A stretch of DNA of 64,000 bases from Pseudomonas sp. R76 (lineage in GTDB: Bacteria; Pseudomonadota; Gammaproteobacteria; Pseudomonadales; Pseudomonadaceae): contig NZ_CP019428.1 in assembly GCF_009834565.1 (NCBI RefSeq), positions 5,394,001 to 5,458,000 of the forward strand. Direction: 5' to 3'. Both the position numbers and the translations under genes were made by a program. Numbering within the stretch: the first letter of the stretch is position 1; each line of letters begins with the position of its first letter. Positions 29,427-39,418 of the stretch are shown one piece after another. The notes beneath the pieces are model-generated. The model saw only the letters and a program-made list of their open reading frames with translations. It was not told where the DNA came from and did not search any database.

Positions 29427-30295
29427 ACGCCAACGAACGCCTGTACCGAAAACGCGCGTTGAAAAACGCGGTGGCGATGTGCCTCAGTTGCGGCGCGACA
29501 GCCTTCGGCCTTTTGTGGCTGGCGTGGATTCTGCTGACCACCATCATCAATGGGTTCCAGGCCCTCAACCTGCGCCTGTTTACCCAGATGACGCCGCCGC
29601 CCGGCACCGAAGGCGGCCTGGCCAACGCGTTCTATGGCAGCGCATTGATGTCTGCCATCGCACTGTTGATCGGCACGCCCATTGGGTTGATGGCCGGTAT
29701 CTGGCTGGCAGAGTTTGCACGCCACTCACGCCTGGGCACCACGGTGCGGTTTATCAACGACATCCTGCTGTCGGCGCCTTCGATTGTGCTGGGTTTGTTT
29801 ATCTACACCGGCGTGATCTTGCCACTCAACCTGCTGACCAATCACCAGGTTGGTTTTTCCGCCATCGCCGGCGCCTTGGCCCTGGCCCTGCTGGTGATTC
29901 CAGTGGTGGTGCGCACCACCGATGAAATGCTCCAACTACAACCTTCCACCATGCGCGAGGCCGCGCTGGCACTGGGTGTGCCGCAATGGAAACTGACCTT
30001 GCAGATCGTGTTGAGAGCGGCCAAGGCCGGGGTAGTCACCGGCATCCTGCTGGCCCTGGCGCGAATCACCGGGGAAACCGCACCGCTGCTGTTCACCGCC
30101 TTTGGCAACCAGTTCTGGAGCAGCAACTTGCTCAAGCCGATTGCCAGTGTGCCGGTGGTTATCTTCCAGTACGCCATGAGCCCGTTCGACGACTGGCACT
30201 CACTCGCGTGGGCCGGCGCCCTGGTGCTCACACTGTTCGTGCTGGTGCTCAGCCTGGCATCTCGCCTGATCCTTTTACGCAATAGGTCTCACTGA
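29423..30295 (+). CDS. pstA: Phosphate ABC transporter permease PstA
   Basis: The second permease subunit of the Pst importer is 290 aa from the ATG at 29423, which overlaps the pstC stop and implies translational coupling. Upstream in-frame sequence back to 29105 belongs to pstC in another frame. Six hydrophobic segments and the loop [20 protein letters not shown], the EAA-type contact to PstB, are visible. Its stop overlaps the pstB start by 1 nt. Confidence 0.94.
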   Translation: MNANERLYRKRALKNAVAMCLSCGATAFGLLWLAWILLTTIINGFQALNLRLFTQMTPPPGTEGGLANAFYGSALMSAIALLIGTPIGLMAGIWLAEFARHSRLGTTVRFINDILLSAPSIVLGLFIYTGVILPLNLLTNHQVGFSAIAGALALALLVIPVVVRTTDEMLQLQPSTMREAALALGVPQWKLTLQIVLRAAKAGVVTGILLALARITGETAPLLFTAFGNQFWSSNLLKPIASVPVVIFQYAMSPFDDWHSLAWAGALVLTLFVLVLSLASRLILLRNRSH

Positions 30296-31074
30296 TGGAC
30301 GCCACCGGCATTGTTCCCGAAAAAACCAAAATCCAAGTGCGCGGGTTGGAGTTTTTCTACAACCACCAACGCTCGCTGAAATCCATCGACATCGATATTC
30401 CGGAAAAGCGCATCACCGCCATCATCGGCCCCTCCGGCTGCGGCAAGTCCACCTTGCTGCGCGTGTTCAACCGCATCTACTCGATGTATCCAAAGCAGGA
30501 AGCACGTGGCGAAGTGCTGCTCAACGGCGAAAACATCCTCGCCCCTGGCTATTCAATGAACCGCCTGCGCAGCCACGTCGGCATGGTGTTCCAAAAGCCG
30601 GTGCCGTTCCCGATGTCGATCTACGACAACATCGCCTACGCCGTGCGCCACCACGAAAAACTCTCGCGCCGTGAGATGAACGACCGCGTCGAACAAGCCC
30701 TGCGCGGCGGCGCCCTGTGGGATGAAGTCAAAGACAAACTCAACCAGAGCGCCCAAAGCCTCTCCGGCGGCCAGCAACAACGACTGTGCATCGCGCGCAC
30801 CATCGCGCTGCGCCCGCAGGTGTTGCTGCTGGACGAACCGACCTCAGCGCTCGACCCCATTTCCACCGGGCGCATCGAGCAATTGATCACTGAGCTGAAA
30901 GCGCAGTACACGGTGATTATCGTGACTCACAACATGCAGCAAGCCGCGCGGGTGTCGGACAACACCGCGTTCATGTTCATGGGGGAATTGATTGAGTATG
31001 GCAATACGGACGAGATCTTCACCAAGCCGAAGATGAAGCAGACGGAGGACTATATTACGGGGCGGTTTGGCTGA
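30295..31074 (+). CDS. pstB: Phosphate ABC transporter ATPase PstB
   Basis: The ATP-hydrolysing subunit of the Pst importer is 259 aa. Walker [10 protein letters not shown] is at residues 45-53, the ABC signature LSGGQQQR and Walker [14 protein letters not shown] follow in order, and the switch histidine (IIVTHN) is present. The C terminus ([19 protein letters not shown]) is typical of PstB. No phoU follows; the operon ends at an intrinsic terminator. PhoU, if used, must come from the main pho locus elsewhere. Confidence 0.96.
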   Translation: MDATGIVPEKTKIQVRGLEFFYNHQRSLKSIDIDIPEKRITAIIGPSGCGKSTLLRVFNRIYSMYPKQEARGEVLLNGENILAPGYSMNRLRSHVGMVFQKPVPFPMSIYDNIAYAVRHHEKLSRREMNDRVEQALRGGALWDEVKDKLNQSAQSLSGGQQQRLCIARTIALRPQVLLLDEPTSALDPISTGRIEQLITELKAQYTVIIVTHNMQQAARVSDNTAFMFMGELIEYGNTDEIFTKPKMKQTEDYITGRFG

Positions 31075-31098
31075 GCGACCCCGACAGAGGAGCCACGG

Positions 31099-31122
31099 GC
31101 CGCCTATTGCAGGCGGCTTTTT
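31099..31122 (+). terminator. Terminator of the pst operon
   Basis: The 7-bp stem GCCGCCT/AGGCGGC with loop ATTGC is followed by five Ts, 25 nt after the pstB stop. Confidence 0.88.
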
Positions 31123-31130
31123 CACCAGGC

Positions 31131-31176
31131 AAAAAAAAACCCGGAAATCCTCACTTGCGTGGGCCTTCCGGATTTT
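31131..31176 (-). terminator. Terminator downstream of tRNA-Lys
   Basis: On the minus strand CCGGAA pairs with TTCCGG around a bulged stem and is followed by a run of nine Ts, beginning about 16 nt past the tRNA 3' end. Confidence 0.8.
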
Positions 31177-31191
31177 CTAAACCGCCAAAAA

Positions 31192-31267
31192 TGGTGGGTC
31201 GTGTGGGATTCGAACCTACGACCAATTGGTTAAAAGCCAACTGCTCTACCAACTGAGCTAACGACCC
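31192..31267 (-). tRNA. tRNA-Lys (UUU)
   Basis: The minus strand reads as a 76-nt tRNA with encoded CCA. The acceptor stem is GGGTCGT/ACGACCC, the D-arm AGCTCAGTTGGTAGAGC is intact, the anticodon loop CTTTTAA gives UUU, and the T-arm carries GGTTCGAATCC. It lies upstream of its own terminator. tRNA-Lys genes can serve as integration sites, but no integrase or duplicated end is seen here. Confidence 0.97.
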
Positions 31268-31330
31268 GCTGTGTGGTGGCGCGTATAATACTGATTTCTA
31301 AGGATTATTCAACACCTTATTTTAAATAAA

Positions 31331-32008
31331 TCAGAAATAACGCGTTGGGTCAGCAATTCCGGCGGCTTGGAAGCCTTCTGCACGCAGTCGGCAGGCGTCA
31401 CATTTCCCACAGGCATGGCCGGCATTGTCTGCTTGGTAGCAGGAAACTGTCAGCGTGTAGTCGACACCAAGTCCTACACCAGCCTTCACAATATCCGCCT
31501 TGGTCATGTTCTGCAGCGGCGCCTGGATACGAAAGCCCTGCCCCTCTACACCGGCCTTGGTGGCCAGGTTGGCCATGCGCTCGAATGCCTCGACATACTC
31601 AGGGCGACAGTCCGGATAGCCGTTGTAGTCCAGTGCATTGACGCCGATGAAGATGTCGCGGGCGTTCAATACTTCCGCCCAGCCGAGGGCCAGCGACAGG
31701 AAGACGGTGTTGCGCGCCGGCACGTAGGTCAGCGGGATGCCTTCGCTGGGCGCCTCGGGTACGTCGATGCTGCTGTCGGTGAGCGCCGAACCGCCGATGC
31801 CATTAAGGTTGAGGCCAATGACCTTGTGCTCGACCACACCCAGGTCACGGGCGACACGCGCGGCGGCGTCCAACTCGGCGCGGTGGCGCTGGCCATAGTC
31901 GAAGCTCAGGGTGTAACAGCTGTAGCCCTGGGCGCGTACCATGGCCACCAATGTGGCGGAGTCCAGGCCGCCGGAGAGCAGGATGACGGCGCGTTTTTCA
32001 TCGGCCAT
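31331..32008 (-). CDS. queC: 7-cyano-7-deazaguanine synthase QueC
   Basis: Converts 7-carboxy-7-deazaguanine to preQ0 with ATP and ammonia in queuosine biosynthesis. The ATG at 32008 ([20 protein letters not shown]) is chosen, 1 nt after the queE stop; the frame could extend to 32029 inside queE. The 225-aa product has the PP-loop SGGLDSAT near its N terminus and the zinc-binding cysteine set in [17 protein letters not shown]. It forms a two-gene unit with queE. Confidence 0.96.
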   Translation of the reverse strand: MADEKRAVILLSGGLDSATLVAMVRAQGYSCYTLSFDYGQRHRAELDAAARVARDLGVVEHKVIGLNLNGIGGSALTDSSIDVPEAPSEGIPLTYVPARNTVFLSLALGWAEVLNARDIFIGVNALDYNGYPDCRPEYVEAFERMANLATKAGVEGQGFRIQAPLQNMTKADIVKAGVGLGVDYTLTVSCYQADNAGHACGKCDACRLRAEGFQAAGIADPTRYF

Positions 32009-32009
32009 G

Positions 32010-32657
32010 TCAGCGCCCCGGCTCGTCATTCCACAGGTATTTATGCAACTGCAATTGCAGGCGCACCGGCAGGTTGTCCGCGACGACCCAGTCGGCCAGG
32101 TCGCGGGCGTTCAGGTCGTGATGGCTGGGCGAGAACAGCACCTCACCGGCGCGGCGGTCGAGGCCGTACTGGATCAGCTTGGAGGCTGCCCAGTCATAGT
32201 CGTCACGAGAGCAGATCACGAACTTGACCTGATCGTTGGCCGTCAGCAAGTCCATGTTCTCGTAGAGGTTGCGGTGCGCCTCTTTGGAACCTGGGGTCTT
32301 GAGATCGACTACCCGGCTCACGCGCGAGTCAACAGCCGAGATGTCCAGGGCGCCGCTGGTTTCCAGCGAGACCTCGTAACCGGCGTCACACAGCCGCTTG
32401 AGCAATGGGATGGCGTTTGGTTGGGCCAGCGGCTCGCCACCTGTCACGCAGACGTAGCGCGGCTTGAAGCCGGCCACTTGCTCGAGGATGTCGTCGAGGC
32501 TGCGCACGGTGCCGCCACTGAAGGCGTAGGCGCTGTCACAGTACTGGCAACGCAAAGGGCAGCCGGTCAGCCGTACAAATACGGTGGGCAGGCCAGCGGT
32601 TCGCGTTTCACCCTGTAACGAGTAAAAAACTTCGGTAATACGTAATGTGTCTTGCAT
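32010..32657 (-). CDS. queE: 7-carboxy-7-deazaguanine synthase QueE (radical SAM)
   Basis: This radical-SAM enzyme rearranges carboxytetrahydropterin to 7-carboxy-7-deazaguanine in queuosine synthesis. The ATG at 32657 ([17 protein letters not shown]) gives 215 aa; an in-frame start at 32666 exists. The [4Fe-4S]/SAM motif is C-x3-C-x2-C (GCPLRCQYC), and the [11 protein letters not shown] glycine motif contacts SAM. It is co-directional with cpoB but separated from it by a terminator. Confidence 0.95.
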   Translation of the reverse strand: MQDTLRITEVFYSLQGETRTAGLPTVFVRLTGCPLRCQYCDSAYAFSGGTVRSLDDILEQVAGFKPRYVCVTGGEPLAQPNAIPLLKRLCDAGYEVSLETSGALDISAVDSRVSRVVDLKTPGSKEAHRNLYENMDLLTANDQVKFVICSRDDYDWAASKLIQYGLDRRAGEVLFSPSHHDLNARDLADWVVADNLPVRLQLQLHKYLWNDEPGR

Positions 32658-32773
32658 AGTCGCCACGGGCGTAACAGCTAAACAGGCTGTCCGCCTCCGT
32701 CAGGCACTTCAAGGAATTTCGCAAACGCGTAAACCCCAGGAAGCGTGTTTCATAAAAGGGCGTGGATTCTAAC

Positions 32774-32803
32774 GAAAAAACCCGCGCCAGGCGCGGGTTT
32801 CTT
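32774..32803 (-). terminator. Terminator of the Tol-Pal operon
   Basis: The 11-bp perfect stem AAACCCGCGCC/GGCGCGGGTTT with a 1-nt centre is followed on the minus strand by a T-run. It lies 20 nt past cpoB. Confidence 0.88.
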
Positions 32804-32822
32804 CTAAACGGGAAAGCATCGC

Positions 32823-33659
32823 TTACAAGCGTTGCAGATCTCGTTGAGCCAACTGGGCAGCGGACGTACCCGGATATTGGGCAACGACCTGCTGCAGAAT
32901 GCCTTTGACCTTGTCGGTGTGACCCAGGCGGCGTTCTACGTCAGCAAGTTTGTACAGCGAATCAGGCACCTTGGCGTGCTTTGGGTAGAGCTGGCTGACC
33001 TTGGCAAACGCCTGGCCTGCGCCCTGCAGATCACCCTTGGCCAAATTAACCTCGCCCAACCAGTACTGGGCATTGCCCGCGTATTGGCTGTTGGGGTATT
33101 TGCGCAGGAATGCGGTAAAAGCCTGGCTGGCCTTATCGAAATCCTTGGCTTTGATCAGGTCGAAGGCTGCATCGTAATACAGCTTTTCTTTGGCCGGATC
33201 ACCCGGTTCGCTGCTGGCGGCAGGGGCTTGGCTTGCGGCCGCAGCCCCCGCTGCTGCACCACCGGCAGTGGCGCTTGGCGCGCTACCGGCAGAAGAATTA
33301 TCAGGAGTGGCGGCAGGTGTTACGCCGGCTCCAATGCGTCGATCAAGATCCTGGTAACGCTCCAGGCCTTCTTGCTTCAGCTGGTTCACTTGATTCTGCA
33401 GAACTTCAATCGTGCCTTGTTGCTGCGACAATTGATCCTGCATGCGTTGCAGCTGGTTGAACAGTTCGCCCTGTGCCGAGGGAGCGGACGTAGCCGCTCC
33501 CCCAGCATAGGCGCCGTTCGTGCCATAACCCGCTGGCGGATAACTGCTCCCGCTATTGTTATAGCCAGAGTTGCTATCTTCCACAGGAACCGCAGCCCAC
33601 ACCGCAAGCGGTGCGAGGCTGAGAGCCAATACAGTTAGAGCACGACGGCACGTTCGCAT
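32823..33659 (-). CDS. cpoB: Cell division coordinator CpoB (YbgF)
   Basis: This periplasmic partner of TolA coordinates outer-membrane constriction with septal peptidoglycan synthesis. The 278-aa protein has a signal peptide (LALSLAPLAVWA). An N-terminal trimerising coiled coil follows (about 62-108, QLQRMQDQLSQQQGTIEVLQ). A low-complexity Ala/Gly/Ser linker leads to a C-terminal TPR domain (about 155-278, AFDLIKAKDFDKASQAFTAF and related repeats). It is the last gene of tolQRAB-pal-cpoB, 6 nt after pal. Confidence 0.94.
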   Translation of the reverse strand: MRTCRRALTVLALSLAPLAVWAAVPVEDSNSGYNNSGSSYPPAGYGTNGAYAGGAATSAPSAQGELFNQLQRMQDQLSQQQGTIEVLQNQVNQLKQEGLERYQDLDRRIGAGVTPAATPDNSSAGSAPSATAGGAAAGAAAASQAPAASSEPGDPAKEKLYYDAAFDLIKAKDFDKASQAFTAFLRKYPNSQYAGNAQYWLGEVNLAKGDLQGAGQAFAKVSQLYPKHAKVPDSLYKLADVERRLGHTDKVKGILQQVVAQYPGTSAAQLAQRDLQRL

Positions 33660-33665
33660 GACGAA

Positions 33666-34166
33666 TTACTTACGCAGTTCGACGCGACGGTTTTGAGCCC
33701 AGGACTGCTCGTCGTGGCCAGTAGCAACTGGACGCTCTTTACCGTAGGAAACCAGTTCCAGTTGGCCTGGAGCAACACCTTGCAGTACCAGGTAGCGCTG
33801 AACGGCTTTCGCACGACGCTCGCCCAGTGCCATGTTGTACTCACGAGTACCACGTTCGTCGGTGTTACCTTCCAGAACAACGCGAGCGCCGTTAGCTTTC
33901 AGGTCCTTCGCGTGAACGTCCAGAGCGCGCATGGCTTCTGGTTTCAGGTCCGAACTGTCGTATTCGAAGTAGAAAGTGGTGATAGCGCGCAGAGCAGCTT
34001 CTTCGCTCAGGGAGCCGTCAACTGCACCAGTGTTAGCGCCGTAACCAGCGTTTGGATCAACAGCTGCGCCTTCACCGGCATTGTCGCCGCCTTTAGACGA
34101 GCAACCAACGGCTACGGACAGAGCCAGAGCCAGAGCAGCAAACTTACCAAACTTCAGCATTTCCAT
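33666..34166 (-). CDS. pal: Peptidoglycan-associated lipoprotein Pal (OprL)
   Basis: This outer-membrane lipoprotein ties the outer membrane to peptidoglycan and binds TolB. The 166-aa precursor has a lipobox ending VAVGC, with the lipidated cysteine at residue 22. A flexible Gly/Asn/Ala linker is followed by an OmpA-C domain with the meso-diaminopimelate-binding signature [20 protein letters not shown]. It lies between tolB and cpoB. In Pseudomonas the product is known as OprL. Confidence 0.97.
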   Translation of the reverse strand: MEMLKFGKFAALALALSVAVGCSSKGGDNAGEGAAVDPNAGYGANTGAVDGSLSEEAALRAITTFYFEYDSSDLKPEAMRALDVHAKDLKANGARVVLEGNTDERGTREYNMALGERRAKAVQRYLVLQGVAPGQLELVSYGKERPVATGHDEQSWAQNRRVELRK

Positions 34167-34221
34167 CGTGAAACTCCTAATGAACCCCAGTGTGTTAAGT
34201 ACTTCTTTTTGTAGCGCCGCG

Positions 34222-35523
34222 TCAGTTCAGGTAAGGGGACCAGGATGGTTCTCTGACTTCGCCTTGTGCGGTAGGAAGCGGGAGCCTTACGCGTCCATTA
34301 ATGGACACGAGCATCAAGACTCCCCGGCCCTGCTGGCGGGTGGCGTAGATTACCATGGTGCCGTTGGGCGCAACAGTAGCTGACTCATCAAGGTTGGTAT
34401 CTGTAAGGATTTTTACGGTTCCGCGCTGCAAATCCTGGGCCGCAACCCGGAAATTAGTGAAACCATCCTGACGGTGAATCATCACCAACGTCTTTTCATC
34501 AGCCGAAAGCTTAGGGTTGGCATTGTAGTTACCAATAAAGGTAACGCGTTCTGCACCACCGCCGCCTACGCTTGTTTTATAGATTTGTGGCTTGCCGCCC
34601 CGGTCGGAGGTGAAGTAGATGGTCGAACCATCCTTACCCCAGAACGGCTCGGTGTTGATGCCCGGGCCGCTGGTCACGCGGCTGATCTGGCGCGACGCCA
34701 TGTTCATCACGTAGATATCCGGGTTGCCGTCTTTGGACAGCACGAACGCCAGGCGCGAACCATCCGGCGACCAGGCTGGCGCACCGTTGAGGCCTTCAAA
34801 GTTGGTGATCTGCTCACGACGGCCGGTATCGATGTGCTGCACGAAGATGCGCGGGCGGCGCTGTTCGAACGACACATAGGCAATACGCTTGCCGTCCGGC
34901 GCGAAACGTGGCGACAGGATTGGCTCGCGCGATTGCAGCAAGGTCACAGCCCGTGCACCGTCGTAGTCCGAGCGCTGCAAGGTGTAACGAGTGTTGTCTA
35001 CAGAGAAACGCTCAGCCGTTACATACAGCAGACGCGTCGAGAAAGCACCCTTGATACCGGTGAGCTTTTCAAACGACTGGTCGGAGATGTAGTGCGCCAT
35101 GTCCCGCAGTTGTTCGGCGGTGCCCGATACGCTGCCGGTCAAGACCTGCTGCTCGGTGGCCACGTTGAACAACGTGTACTGGATCTGCAGGCGACCGCCG
35201 GCCGGCGTGATGCTGCCGACCATCAGGTACTGGGCGCCTACGGCTTTCCAGTCACGGAAGATGACTTCGCTGGCCTGGGTCGGCTGGCTGATCATGTTGC
35301 CTTTTGGAATCGGCGCGTAGTAACCGGAGTTGCGCAGGTCGTCACTGACGATCTGGGCCATGTCGTCCGGCAGCACGCTGCCGCCTTGCCAGCCGAACGG
35401 TACTACGGCGATCGGGGTGGCCCGATCGCTACCGCTGGTAACCAGGATGTTCTTTTCATCCGCCGCCGCTATCCCTGCCATACAGCAAATAACGACAAGC
35501 ATTCCTCGAAGAAGGTTTCTCAC
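34222..35523 (-). CDS. tolB: Tol-Pal system beta-propeller protein TolB
   Basis: This periplasmic protein of 433 aa links Pal to the TolQRA motor. A signal peptide ([19 protein letters not shown]) is followed by the N-terminal TolB domain and a six-bladed propeller. Repeated blade motifs such as [10 protein letters not shown] and [14 protein letters not shown] are visible. Its ATG overlaps the tolA stop by 4 nt, indicating translational coupling. Confidence 0.97.
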   Translation of the reverse strand: MRNLLRGMLVVICCMAGIAAADEKNILVTSGSDRATPIAVVPFGWQGGSVLPDDMAQIVSDDLRNSGYYAPIPKGNMISQPTQASEVIFRDWKAVGAQYLMVGSITPAGGRLQIQYTLFNVATEQQVLTGSVSGTAEQLRDMAHYISDQSFEKLTGIKGAFSTRLLYVTAERFSVDNTRYTLQRSDYDGARAVTLLQSREPILSPRFAPDGKRIAYVSFEQRRPRIFVQHIDTGRREQITNFEGLNGAPAWSPDGSRLAFVLSKDGNPDIYVMNMASRQISRVTSGPGINTEPFWGKDGSTIYFTSDRGGKPQIYKTSVGGGGAERVTFIGNYNANPKLSADEKTLVMIHRQDGFTNFRVAAQDLQRGTVKILTDTNLDESATVAPNGTMVIYATRQQGRGVLMLVSINGRVRLPLPTAQGEVREPSWSPYLN

Positions 35524-36593
35524 AAGGCTAGATCCTCAGGTGTGAATGTCATCTTGAATGAACGATAGGGAGCGAAGTCGCTTGGTTTCATTCCCTGCAT
35601 CTCGGTCAACCGGCCAATATTCTTGACCGCGGCAACCGCCGAACTGTCGAACGAACCGTCGCCACTGGACTTGGCCACGCTGACCGAAGTCACCGTACCG
35701 TCCGGCAACATGCCGATCTGCAGCACTACTGTCATGCCTTTGCGTGCCGAAGGTGGACGTGTCCAACCTTCCGCTGCCCGTGCCCGAATCAGGTCGTCGA
35801 AACTGCCCGCGACTTCATCACCACGCTCATCGGCCAAGGCTTGCTGACGCTGAGGCGTGTCGGAAAGCAAATCTGCCAAGGCCTGGGCCTTTTTCTCTTC
35901 GGCGGATTTACGTGCTGCTTCCTGGGCCTTTTTCTTGCTGGCATCGGCGGCAGCTTTCTTCTTCGCGTCGTCGGCGACTTTCTTCTTCGCCTCGTCTGCT
36001 TCAGCTTTTTTCTTGGCGTCTTCGGCGGCTTTCTTCTTCGCGTCTTCGACTATCTTCTTCTTGGCCTCTTCAGCGGCCTTTTTCTTGGCCTCTTCTTCGG
36101 CAGCCTTCTTGGCTTCTTCTTCAGACTTCTTCTTGGCTATATCAGCCAATTGTTTCTCTTCGGCTTTTTTAGCTTCGGCAGCTTTTTCGGCTTTCTTGGC
36201 TTCATCAGCCTTTTTCGCCTCGTCAGCTTTCTTGGCTTCGTCAGCCTTTTTCGATTCCTCGGCCTTTTGAGCCGCCTCTTCTTTCTTTTGTTCCGCAGCA
36301 GCCTTCACCGCTTCCTGCTCGACCTTCTTCTGTTCCATCTGTTCGACTTCAGTCTGGCGCGCAGCCGACTTCTGGGCCTCACCCGCAATCTTCTGATTGG
36401 TCTGGGTGGTGGCCTGACTTTTCGATTTCAGCTGATACAGGGTCGCCTGCACGATCGGCTTGGCTGGCGGCAGGTCCGGGGTCATGGCAAAGCTGACGAA
36501 CAGCATGCCAAACACCAGGACGTGCAGGGCGATTGCCCAGACGCTAGGCCAGAAGTAGCTTTCCGAGGCGGACGGCTCTCGCTGTTGCTGCAT
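35520..36593 (-). CDS. tolA: TolA, envelope-spanning Tol-Pal protein
   Basis: This 357-aa inner-membrane-anchored protein spans the periplasm. One N-terminal helix (about 14-37) is followed by a long Ala/Lys/Glu-rich alpha-helical domain (about 60-245) and a globular C-terminal TonB-like domain beginning near [17 protein letters not shown]. The helical part contains a perfect hexad repeat (ADEAKK repeated three times, then variants) encoded around 36180-36250, a potential site of length variation. The start overlaps the tolR stop by 1 nt. Confidence 0.95.
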   Translation of the reverse strand: MQQQREPSASESYFWPSVWAIALHVLVFGMLFVSFAMTPDLPPAKPIVQATLYQLKSKSQATTQTNQKIAGEAQKSAARQTEVEQMEQKKVEQEAVKAAAEQKKEEAAQKAEESKKADEAKKADEAKKADEAKKAEKAAEAKKAEEKQLADIAKKKSEEEAKKAAEEEAKKKAAEEAKKKIVEDAKKKAAEDAKKKAEADEAKKKVADDAKKKAAADASKKKAQEAARKSAEEKKAQALADLLSDTPQRQQALADERGDEVAGSFDDLIRARAAEGWTRPPSARKGMTVVLQIGMLPDGTVTSVSVAKSSGDGSFDSSAVAAVKNIGRLTEMQGMKPSDFAPYRSFKMTFTPEDLAL

Positions 36594-37054
36594 CAGGGCG
36601 CCTCGGTAATCAAGCCAACGTTACCCACGCCGGCCTTCTGCAGCCCGCCCATGGCGCCCATGACGGAGCCATAGTCGACCACTTTGTCGCCGCGAATGAA
36701 CACCTGGGTGTGCTTGCCGCCTTCGTTGCCGGACCGAATGATCTTGGTCACGGCGTCGGTCATCTGCGGCAAGGTCATGGCCTTGTCCTGCTGTTTCTGG
36801 GTATCGACTTCGCTGCCAAGGTTCCAGTAATAGGTCTTGTCAGCCTTGATCGAAATGGTCAGGACCTGAGTGTTGTTGTCTTGCGGCAAGGCTTCGCTGG
36901 AAACCTTGGGCAGATCAACCTTCACGCCCTGATTGAGCATCGGCGCGGTCACCATGAAAATGACCAGCAGCACCAGCATCACGTCGATGTAAGGCACTAC
37001 GTTCATCTCGGCGACCGGCTTGCGCTTTTTGCGAGCTCGAGCGATTAAAGCCAT
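36593..37054 (-). CDS. tolR: TolR, ExbD/TolR-family proton channel subunit
   Basis: This 153-aa inner-membrane protein forms the proton-driven motor with TolQ. The single N-terminal helix carries the essential aspartate (NVVPYIDVMLVLLVIFMV), and the periplasmic domain is typical of the ExbD/TolR family. It overlaps tolA by 1 nt and follows tolQ by 14 nt. Confidence 0.96.
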   Translation of the reverse strand: MALIARARKKRKPVAEMNVVPYIDVMLVLLVIFMVTAPMLNQGVKVDLPKVSSEALPQDNNTQVLTISIKADKTYYWNLGSEVDTQKQQDKAMTLPQMTDAVTKIIRSGNEGGKHTQVFIRGDKVVDYGSVMGAMGGLQKAGVGNVGLITEAP

Positions 37055-37068
37055 TGGGAATTACCTGC

Positions 37069-37764
37069 TTATTCTTCGCTGGTGTGCACTTTACGGTGCA
37101 GGATCGCCTGGAATTCGTCGGCGAAGGTGTAGTAACGGCTGATCAAGGTTTCGCCACGGGCGGCAAAACGGTTGTAGGCGATTACTGCGGGGATAGCAGC
37201 GAACAAGCCGATCGCGGTGGCGATCAGGGCTTCAGCGATACCCGGGGCCACGGTGGCCAGGGTCGCTTGCTGGGCCTGGGCCAGGCCGCGGAAGGAGTTC
37301 ATGATCCCCCATACCGTACCGAACAGACCGATGTACGGGCTGACGGAACCGACGGTGGCGAGGAACGGCAGGCTCTGCTCCAGCTTCTCTTCTTCACGGG
37401 AAATGGCGACGCGCATGGCGCGGGCCACGCCTTCCATGACCGCTTCCGGGTCAACGCCCGGTTGCTGGCGCAGGCGGGAGAACTCCTTGAAGCCGGCGCG
37501 GAAGATCTGCTCGACGCCCGAATCCGGGTCCGGGTTGCTGCCGGCCTGACGGTACAGTTTGGACAGGTCGATACCCGACCAGAAGCGCTCTTCAAAGCTC
37601 TCCAGGGCACGTCGACCGGCACGCAGCAAGTTGCTGCGCTGAAAAATCATGACCCAAGAGGTAACCGAAGCGGCTACCAGGACCAGCATCACCAGTTGAA
37701 CCACAACACTGGCATTGCTGACCAGGCTCCACATGGAGGAATGGTCGACGACGGTAGGTTCCAC
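37069..37764 (-). CDS. tolQ: TolQ, ExbB/TolQ-family proton channel subunit
   Basis: This 231-aa protein has three membrane helices: an N-terminal one (ASVVVQLVMLVLVAASVTSW) and two later ones around SVSPYIGLFGTVWGIMNSF and APGIAEALIATAIGLFAAIPAV. The latter contains the conserved Thr/Ala residues of the proton path. It powers TolA-dependent outer-membrane constriction. The gene lies 1 nt after ybgC. Confidence 0.97.
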   Translation of the reverse strand: MEPTVVDHSSMWSLVSNASVVVQLVMLVLVAASVTSWVMIFQRSNLLRAGRRALESFEERFWSGIDLSKLYRQAGSNPDPDSGVEQIFRAGFKEFSRLRQQPGVDPEAVMEGVARAMRVAISREEEKLEQSLPFLATVGSVSPYIGLFGTVWGIMNSFRGLAQAQQATLATVAPGIAEALIATAIGLFAAIPAVIAYNRFAARGETLISRYYTFADEFQAILHRKVHTSEE

Positions 37765-37765
37765 G

Positions 37766-38221
37766 CTAAATCTCCTGCTTTGATTGTTTACCCGCGCCGC
37801 TTACGCCGGCAAAGGCCGCACGTAGAGCTTCGGGAATGGCCCGGGGTTTCAAACTATTGGTGCGCACACAGGCCACCAGGAACTGCCCCTCACAGAGCAG
37901 CGTTGCATCCGTTGCCCGCCTGACTTGCTGTTTAAAGCGCAGGCTGACACGGTTCAATTCGATTACTTCAGCGCTGACCAGCAACTCGTCGTCCAATCGC
38001 GCCGGTGCGTGGTAACGCGCCTCGCTGGAATGCACGACGAATAACAGGTCCTCCCCTGCCAGCTGGGATTGGGCAAAGCCCAGCTCCCGTAGCCGCTCGG
38101 TTCGAGCCCGCTCCATGAACTTGAGGTAGTTGACGTAATAAACGATGCCGCCGGCATCGGTGTCCTCGTAATAAACGCGACAGCGATGTGCGAACGACTG
38201 ATCCCCGTTTTGCGCGCGCAT
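37766..38221 (-). CDS. ybgC: Tol-Pal-associated acyl-CoA thioesterase YbgC
   Basis: This 151-aa hotdog-fold thioesterase carries the YbgC active-site motif [26 protein letters not shown], shown here only as family evidence: Asp in DTDAGG is catalytic and the His of other members is replaced by Tyr-Tyr-Val-Asn context typical of the family. It is first in the tol-pal gene set, as in most gammaproteobacteria. Its role there may be phospholipid or acyl-CoA related. GGAG lies upstream of the ATG at 38221. Confidence 0.93.
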   Translation of the reverse strand: MRAQNGDQSFAHRCRVYYEDTDAGGIVYYVNYLKFMERARTERLRELGFAQSQLAGEDLLFVVHSSEARYHAPARLDDELLVSAEVIELNRVSLRFKQQVRRATDATLLCEGQFLVACVRTNSLKPRAIPEALRAAFAGVSGAGKQSKQEI

Positions 38222-38359
38222 ACTCTAGTGCTTACTCCTCAGGTTGCCAATCCGGCCGGGCAACTGTTTTTCATTCTATTCAACATTTCTAACGACTGAA
38301 TGACGACGCCAGCCACTAGGACAGCACAAACCTTGAATAAATCGTCCTGCGTGACCTTT

Positions 38360-39418
38360 TTAATCGTCCACTGCATCGAGGAATTCGTCTACTACAGGTA
38401 TCTCGCCCAATCGTGACGGAATGTTTAACCCGAAGTGCAAATAGGCATGGCGCGTCACGACGCGGCCCCTTGGCGTACGCATGATGTAACCCTGCTGGAT
38501 CAGGTACGGCTCCAGTACATCCTCAATGGTGTGACGCTCCTCGCTGATTGCCGCCGCCAGGCTGTCCACACCTACCGGGCCGCCGTCGAATTTCTCGATC
38601 ATGGTCAAGAGTAGACGTCGATCCTGGTGATCGAAGCCATGCTCGTCCACATCCAGCAGGTTCAAGGCCAGATCGGCCACGGCCTTGGTGATATGCCCCT
38701 TGGCCCGCACCTCGGCAAAGTCGCGCACGCGACGCAACAAACGGTTGGCGATTCGCGGCGTGCCACGTGCCCTGCGGGCGATTTCAAACGCGCCTTCCGG
38801 GTCCAGGGGCAAGCCGAGAATGCTCGCCGAACGGCTGACGATGGTGGCCAAATCCGCCGTGCTATAGAACTCTAGACGTTGAACAATGCCGAAACGGTCT
38901 CGCAACGGGTTGGTCAGCATGCCGGCACGGGTGGTCGCGCCCACCAGCGTAAAGGGCGGCAGGTCGAGTTTGATCGAGCGGGCCGCCGGGCCTTCGCCGA
39001 TCATGATGTCGAGCTGGAAGTCTTCCATGGCCGGGTACAGCACTTCCTCGACGATAGGCGAAAGCCGGTGGATCTCGTCGATAAACAGCACGTCGTGCGG
39101 CTCAAGATTGGTCAGCAACGCCGCCAAGTCACCCGGACGCTCGAGCACCGGGCCGGAGGTGGACTTGATCGACACGCCCATTTCCTGGGCGATGATATTG
39201 GCCAGCGTGGTTTTACCCAGCCCCGGCGGGCCGAAGATCAACGTGTGGTCCAGAGACTCGCTGCGCCCGCGCGCGGCCTGGATGAACAACTCCATTTGCT
39301 CGCGCACGGTCGGCTGGCCGATGTACTCGGCCAGGCTCAGCGGGCGGATGGCCCGGTCCTGGACTTCTTCACGGTCGCGCGGGCCGGTGGCCGCGATCAG
39401 ACGATCAGCTTCAATCAC
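38360..39418 (-). CDS. ruvB: Holliday junction branch-migration ATPase RuvB
   Basis: This 352-aa AAA+ motor drives RuvA-bound Holliday junctions. Walker [10 protein letters not shown], Walker [10 protein letters not shown], the sensor region GATTRAGML and the C-terminal winged-helix part ([15 protein letters not shown]) are all present. The start is GTG at 39418, directly abutting the ruvA stop at 39419-39421, which suggests coupled translation. Confidence 0.97.
   Translation of the reverse strand: MIEADRLIAATGPRDREEVQDRAIRPLSLAEYIGQPTVREQMELFIQAARGRSESLDHTLIFGPPGLGKTTLANIIAQEMGVSIKSTSGPVLERPGDLAALLTNLEPHDVLFIDEIHRLSPIVEEVLYPAMEDFQLDIMIGEGPAARSIKLDLPPFTLVGATTRAGMLTNPLRDRFGIVQRLEFYSTADLATIVSRSASILGLPLDPEGAFEIARRARGTPRIANRLLRRVRDFAEVRAKGHITKAVADLALNLLDVDEHGFDHQDRRLLLTMIEKFDGGPVGVDSLAAAISEERHTIEDVLEPYLIQQGYIMRTPRGRVVTRHAYLHFGLNIPSRLGEIPVVDEFLDAVDD

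Noticed and set aside
31192..31267. tRNA-Lys as an integration site for a genomic island
   Set aside because: No integrase, no direct repeat of the tRNA 3' end and no foreign-looking DNA is visible on either side.
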